From contig JAWQUS010000022.1 in NCBI GenBank assembly GCA_036365455.1, forward strand, positions 1,612,001 through 1,676,000: a stretch of 64,000 nt of DNA, written 5' to 3'. The notes beneath the pieces were generated by a model, which made no database searches, was not told the origin of the DNA, and was given only the letters and a program-made list of their open reading frames with translations. The position numbers were made by a program, and so were the translations under genes. Within the stretch, counting starts at the first letter, position 1; each line of letters begins with the position of its first letter. Below are positions 62,001 to 64,000 of the stretch, in pieces. Origin of the DNA: Macrosoma leucophasiata. Taxonomy: Eukaryota > Arthropoda > Insecta > Lepidoptera > Hedylidae.

Positions 62001-63831
62001 ATATTGTACCAATGTATGTTATACAATTATATTAACGGAGAATAAATCGAACCTTCAACTGGAACAGTCGTTTTTCATATTAACCTCTCTACATATTAAC
62101 GTTGTGCATTTTTGTCTACCACCACCACCACCACCATCACCATGAGTTATTACTGTGTTTAAATAAATAAATTAAAAAAAAATGACAGCTGGAATTGGGT
62201 CCCCAAAATGTAGGTGGACGTTATTCTGGTCACGTGTCCGTCTTACGCTTTTCGATTAGGGTCACATGACGCGAGTTTAAAGCTGGGTATAAACTACGTG
62301 CGGCAGCCGCGCGAGCCAACGTTCGACCAGAGTTGACAAGCATTGCCGCGAGAACCAATATGTAGAAATAAAATTTGACAGCCGCGCGCGGCAGGCGATT
62401 CAGTTCTAACTTAATCAATACGACCGTCCTGACAACTGAGACAAATAAAAAAAATATAGAATGAATACAAAACAAAACTTAATTAGGAGATTGTCCAAAA
62501 GGGTCCCACAACTCAGCCTTGTGCCGGATTACCTAATAACCCAACGCTGGTATTATGTTGGGGCCTTATAATAGCAAGGGACTGAAGCTCTCTTGGGGTC
62601 TCAAAAACCGATAGCCGATAGCGAACGGTTCGCCGCGCGGCACGTTCGAGCGCGGCAATGTTTGTTGGTTTGCCGCTAATTAGTACGCACCTTAACATTT
62701 TTTACCCAACAAAAAAAGTGCAAGGTGTTGCTAAAGAACTTTACACTAAAATAAAAGACCGCTACTCCCAAATGTCATTCTGAAAAGTAGGTCACAACTT
62801 ACCACTCAAAACGGCATAGTGCATGACAGTGCGGTAGTCGTTTCTAGCATCAGCCATGGTGTTCACATCGGCCCCGTAGCTGATGAGGAGCAGCACCGCT
62901 TCTATACCCTGCTTGAAGAAATTTCAGATGTACAGTCATACTCCGGACTAGAGATAGCGATTCTTTCTAAAAAAACCATATCGGAATCAATTTGAATCGA
63001 AGTGTCACAAATCGATCGATCTTTTTAACTGGTGGTCCAGTGACGGAGCTCGCGGGCGTAGGCACCACCGCATTACCTAATATACTTGCCGCTAAACGGT
63101 AGTGTTCAGCACTATCGTGTACCGGCCAGGTGGTAATGGACGGTCCTGTAATTTCCGGCACAGAAGCATAACACCTTAGGCCTCAGGAGTGGTAACGCAT
63201 CTGCATTTTGACCTTGGTCTTTGTGTGGGTGTCTATAGGCTGCAGTCATCACTTAACATCAATGTGAACTGCATGCTTGTTTGCCACTTCCATTACATAA
63301 AAAAAAGATCTATTTTCGATTTGGATATTTGCAACTAAACTTGAAATTCAAGGAAAACAATCGAGCAAAAAAAACATTGCATGAGCTACTATCCCCACGT
63401 TAAATCTTATTTTATCTCTTGTCTCTTTTTACTGTTTACTCCCTATATGTAATGAAAACTGGTGGTAGAGCTCCAGTGATGGAGCTCGCGGGCGTAGGCA
63501 CCACCGCATTACCTAATATACTTGCCGCTCAATTCAGCATCATTTTGCGGCAAGTAATTAAGGTAATGCGGTGGTGCCTACGCCCGCAAACTCCGTCGTT
63601 TTAGCACTACCACCAGTAAATGTGTTCTATTCCAGAAACTTCTCTCACCTTCCGTTGTCTAGCAGCCTTCATCAGCGGAGTCAATCCAGCTCTATCCCTA
63701 GAGTCAGGGTTGGCTCCGAACGTGAGCAGCAGCTCCAGGTACTCAGGGTCGGAGACCAGGTTGATCTCCGAACCGAAGAAGTATCGCTTGTTTGGGTCAG
63801 AACCATGTTCTAGTAGAAGTTTTGCTACGTC
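55722..63831 (-). CDS. Ankyrin-repeat/SOCS-box (ASB-like) protein, 5'-partial
   Basis: Likely substrate receptor of an elongin B/C-cullin 5 ubiquitin ligase. Minus-strand exons 63831-63649, 62908-62803, 58913-58773, 57637-57546, 57149-57000, 56042-55722 join in phase into 330 residues; the first exons lie beyond the window. Ankyrin units: DVAKLLLEHGSDPNKR, YLELLLTFGANPDSRDRAGL with TPLMKAA, AVLLLISYGADVNTM, VVNLLIKQGARVNYD, LDLAILKGDVEVLRMLLAAG with AQVN, GTPLHVACSD, ILLEAGADPNLK and IVTMLLAQGAR. The C-terminus has a BC-box-like SLLAQCRIFLRKYFG and a Cul5-box-like LETPVTLHDYLLF. I cannot assign a specific ASB subtype. One intron carries a 3-kb LTR element; others carry hAT MITEs and SINEs. 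Confidence 0.88.
56082..56374 (+). mobile_element. hAT-M1 MITE, ASB-like intron
   Basis: Ends CATAGAGCAACACGGG and ATGTTGCTCTATG; flanks TGGGGAGG and GGGGAAGG (6 of 8 match). Confidence 0.8.
56375..56615 (-). repeat. BMC-like element, diverged
   Basis: AGGTGGCAAACAAGCCTGCA to CTGGAACTCTACCACCACCA. It follows the hAT-M1 copy directly. Confidence 0.65.
56748..56972 (-). repeat. ATAGATGGCGTGC repeat, diverged third copy
   Basis: GTAGGAACGGGTGGATATGT, CAACGATTAGCGTTGGGAA and CACGCCATCTATCGCACTAG. The open frame of the other two copies is not maintained. Confidence 0.65.
57000..57149 (-). CDS. ASB-like exon (ankyrin)
   Basis: TCTTCAG acceptor; codes ILLEAGADPNLKVYNEDDGA, PALAEYLASNTEPCRHIVTM and LLAQGAR; GTGAGT donor, phase 0. 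Confidence 0.9.
57546..57637 (-). CDS. ASB-like exon (ankyrin)
   Basis: TTCTAG acceptor, entered in phase 1; codes AQVNSSSSVIGTPLHVACSD and NITNRKQIVK; GTAAGA donor. Confidence 0.88.
57836..58040 (+). repeat. SINE-B, ASB-like intron
   Basis: TGACGACCCGGTTAGTCCAG, GGTCGCGAGTTCGATGGCC and GTACAACGGCACCCACGACA. Confidence 0.75.
58100..58194 (-). repeat. M8 fragment ending at a hAT-M1 copy
   Basis: CCAGCAAGGAATATTGCAAA, CGGCTAGTTTCGACTTCGTA and GTTATGTCTGCTGC. Confidence 0.55.
58195..58504 (+). mobile_element. hAT-M1 MITE, no matching flanks
   Basis: CATAGAGCAACACGGGCC to CTCGTGTTGCTCTATG. Flanks GTCTGCTGC and GTTAATGC do not match, so later rearrangement or loss of one side is likely. Confidence 0.8.
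58560..58762. repeat. RTE-like tail scrap and BMC-like 3' end
   Basis: 58620-58680 has AACCCGCATGCCAAGCGTGG as at 3040-3060. 58683-58762 is the BMC-like 3' end. Confidence 0.6.
58773..58913 (-). CDS. ASB-like exon (ankyrin)
   Basis: CTCAAG acceptor; codes NTDVVNLLIKQGARVNYDCP, DLNKPSPLDLAILKGDVEVL and RMLLAA; GTAAGG donor, phase 1. Confidence 0.92.
59104..59235. repeat. Left LTR
   Basis: 132 bp, TG...CA termini; GAGAATAAATCG supplies an AATAAA polyadenylation-type signal. Equal in length and sequence to 61962-62093. Confidence 0.93.
59244..59286. other. Leader hairpin after the primer-binding site
   Basis: CTGCCA (59244-59249) pairs with TGGCAG (59281-59286), and GTGC-GCC pairs with GGCGCAC inside, leaving a GC-rich stem in an otherwise AT-rich element. 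Position suggests a packaging or primer-binding structure; function is inferred. Confidence 0.6.
59480..59606. repeat. About 40-bp tandem repeat in the LTR element, three copies
   Basis: GTCGTAAGAAAAAACAGAAG followed by GAGACRTGATGACCAGAGGA, three times with small changes (starting about 59484, 59523 and 59562). Confidence 0.8.
61962..62093. repeat. Right LTR
   Basis: No difference from the left LTR was seen, which implies recent insertion. Preceded by ACAGGGGAGG. Confidence 0.93.
62094..62802. other. ASB-like intron, unrecognised, with GC-rich patches
   Basis: 62116-62140 is a CCACCA microsatellite. 62295-62395 and 62620-62665 hold repeated GCCGCGCG words in inverted arrangement, perhaps an unrecognised terminal-inverted-repeat element. 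Confidence 0.4.
62803..62908 (-). CDS. ASB-like exon (ankyrin)
   Basis: Acceptor TTCAAGCAG; codes GIEAVLLLISYGADVNTMAD and ARNDYRTVMHYAVLS; GTAAGT donor, phase 1. Confidence 0.9.
63026..63306 (+). repeat. BMC-like element
   Basis: TTAACTGGTGGTCCAGTGAC (6-bp deletion in the head) to TTGCCACTTCCATTACATAA plus A-run. Confidence 0.8.
63456..63618. repeat. Inverted pair of BMC-like 5' ends
   Basis: A direct head (63458-63530, ACTGGTGGTAGAGCTCCAGT) faces an inverted head (63545-63618, ending AGCACTACCACCAGTAAAT), separated by a short spacer. The two arms are about 70 bp and could form a hairpin in the ASB-like pre-mRNA. Confidence 0.75.
63649..63831 (-). CDS. ASB-like exon, 5'-most in window (ankyrin)
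   Basis: TTTCAG acceptor; codes DVAKLLLEHGSDPNKRYFFG, SEINLVSDPEYLELLLTFGA and NPDSRDRAGLTPLMKAARQR then K; GTGAGA donor, phase 0. The acceptor shows that upstream exons exist beyond 64000. Confidence 0.92.
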
Positions 63832-64000
63832 CTGAAAGAAGGAATCAGAACCAGAATTAGAATTCATTTATTGTGGAATAAGGGTACATTAAAGATGTTA
63901 GTTAAGATACAATGATCATGCCGAATTCCTGCCACAGATGGGCGTACAATATTTATATTATTATTAAGTTAAGTTATAAAAAATCATTTAACTGTTAATT

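Larger units (their letters stand above)
59104..62093. mobile_element. LTR retrotransposon, 2990 bp, no coding capacity
   Basis: Two 132-bp LTRs (59104-59235 and 61962-62093) that I read as identical, each TGTAGTGTG ... CTCTACA. Directly after the 5' LTR is a primer-binding site TGGCGACCCTGCCAG, with no gap; directly before the 3' LTR is the purine tract ACAGGGGAGG. TATT flanks both sides (59100-59103 and 62094-62097), a 4-bp duplication. The AT-rich interior (59236-61961) has no gag, protease, reverse transcriptase or integrase frame. It must be mobilised in trans. It lies within an ASB-like intron. Confidence 0.93.

Noticed and set aside
62270..62700. GC-rich inverted words as a complete transposon
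   Set aside because: I could not define matching ends or a target duplication, so left as unassigned.
1..64000. Phage defence, secretion or other bacterial gene systems
   Set aside because: Split genes, GT-AG introns and eukaryotic transposons throughout; no prokaryotic operon or ribosome-binding architecture.

Overview
The window looks like chromosomal DNA from a moth or butterfly. Split genes have short exons and GT-AG introns, the base composition is AT-rich, and the repeat families are those typical of Lepidoptera: SINEs with tRNA-like heads, 5'-truncated LINE tails, Lep1-type Helitrons, hAT MITEs and mariners. No prokaryotic feature was seen. The assignment is by inspection only; no database was searched.

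Three host genes were assembled exon by exon. (1) A complete importin alpha gene of the KPNA2/Pendulin type lies on the plus strand at 25378-46647, with 11 coding exons and 509 codons plus stop. (2) A complete SEM1/DSS1 gene (26S proteasome lid and TREX-2 subunit) lies on the minus strand at 51493-52806, with 3 exons and 69 residues. (3) The 3' part of an ankyrin-repeat/SOCS-box (ASB-like) gene lies on the minus strand at 55722-63831, with six exons and 330 residues; its 5' end is beyond the right edge.

Layout: 1-20 kb is almost entirely nested repeats, with a remarkable stack at 3.7-7.5 kb. 20.3-25.3 kb is mostly single-copy-looking, AT-rich sequence with no recognised gene. 25.4-46.6 kb is importin alpha, whose introns hold two mariners, a solo LTR, three LINE fragments, several SINEs and MITEs, and an inverted repeat pair around exons 9-10. 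46.6-51.5 kb is intergenic and repeat-rich, with two abutting hAT elements. 51.5-52.8 kb is SEM1. 53-64 kb is the ASB-like gene, one of whose introns contains a 3-kb LTR element with identical LTRs and no coding capacity.

The three genes act in nuclear import, proteasome/mRNA export and probably ubiquitin ligation. I see no evidence of co-regulation; their proximity is probably chance. The most unusual signals are the coding-free LTR element at 59104-62093, a MITE family with apparent 7-bp target duplications, importin exon 6 squeezed between two transposons, an inverted repeat pair flanking importin exons 9-10, and several transposon-in-transposon stacks whose target duplications can be read directly.
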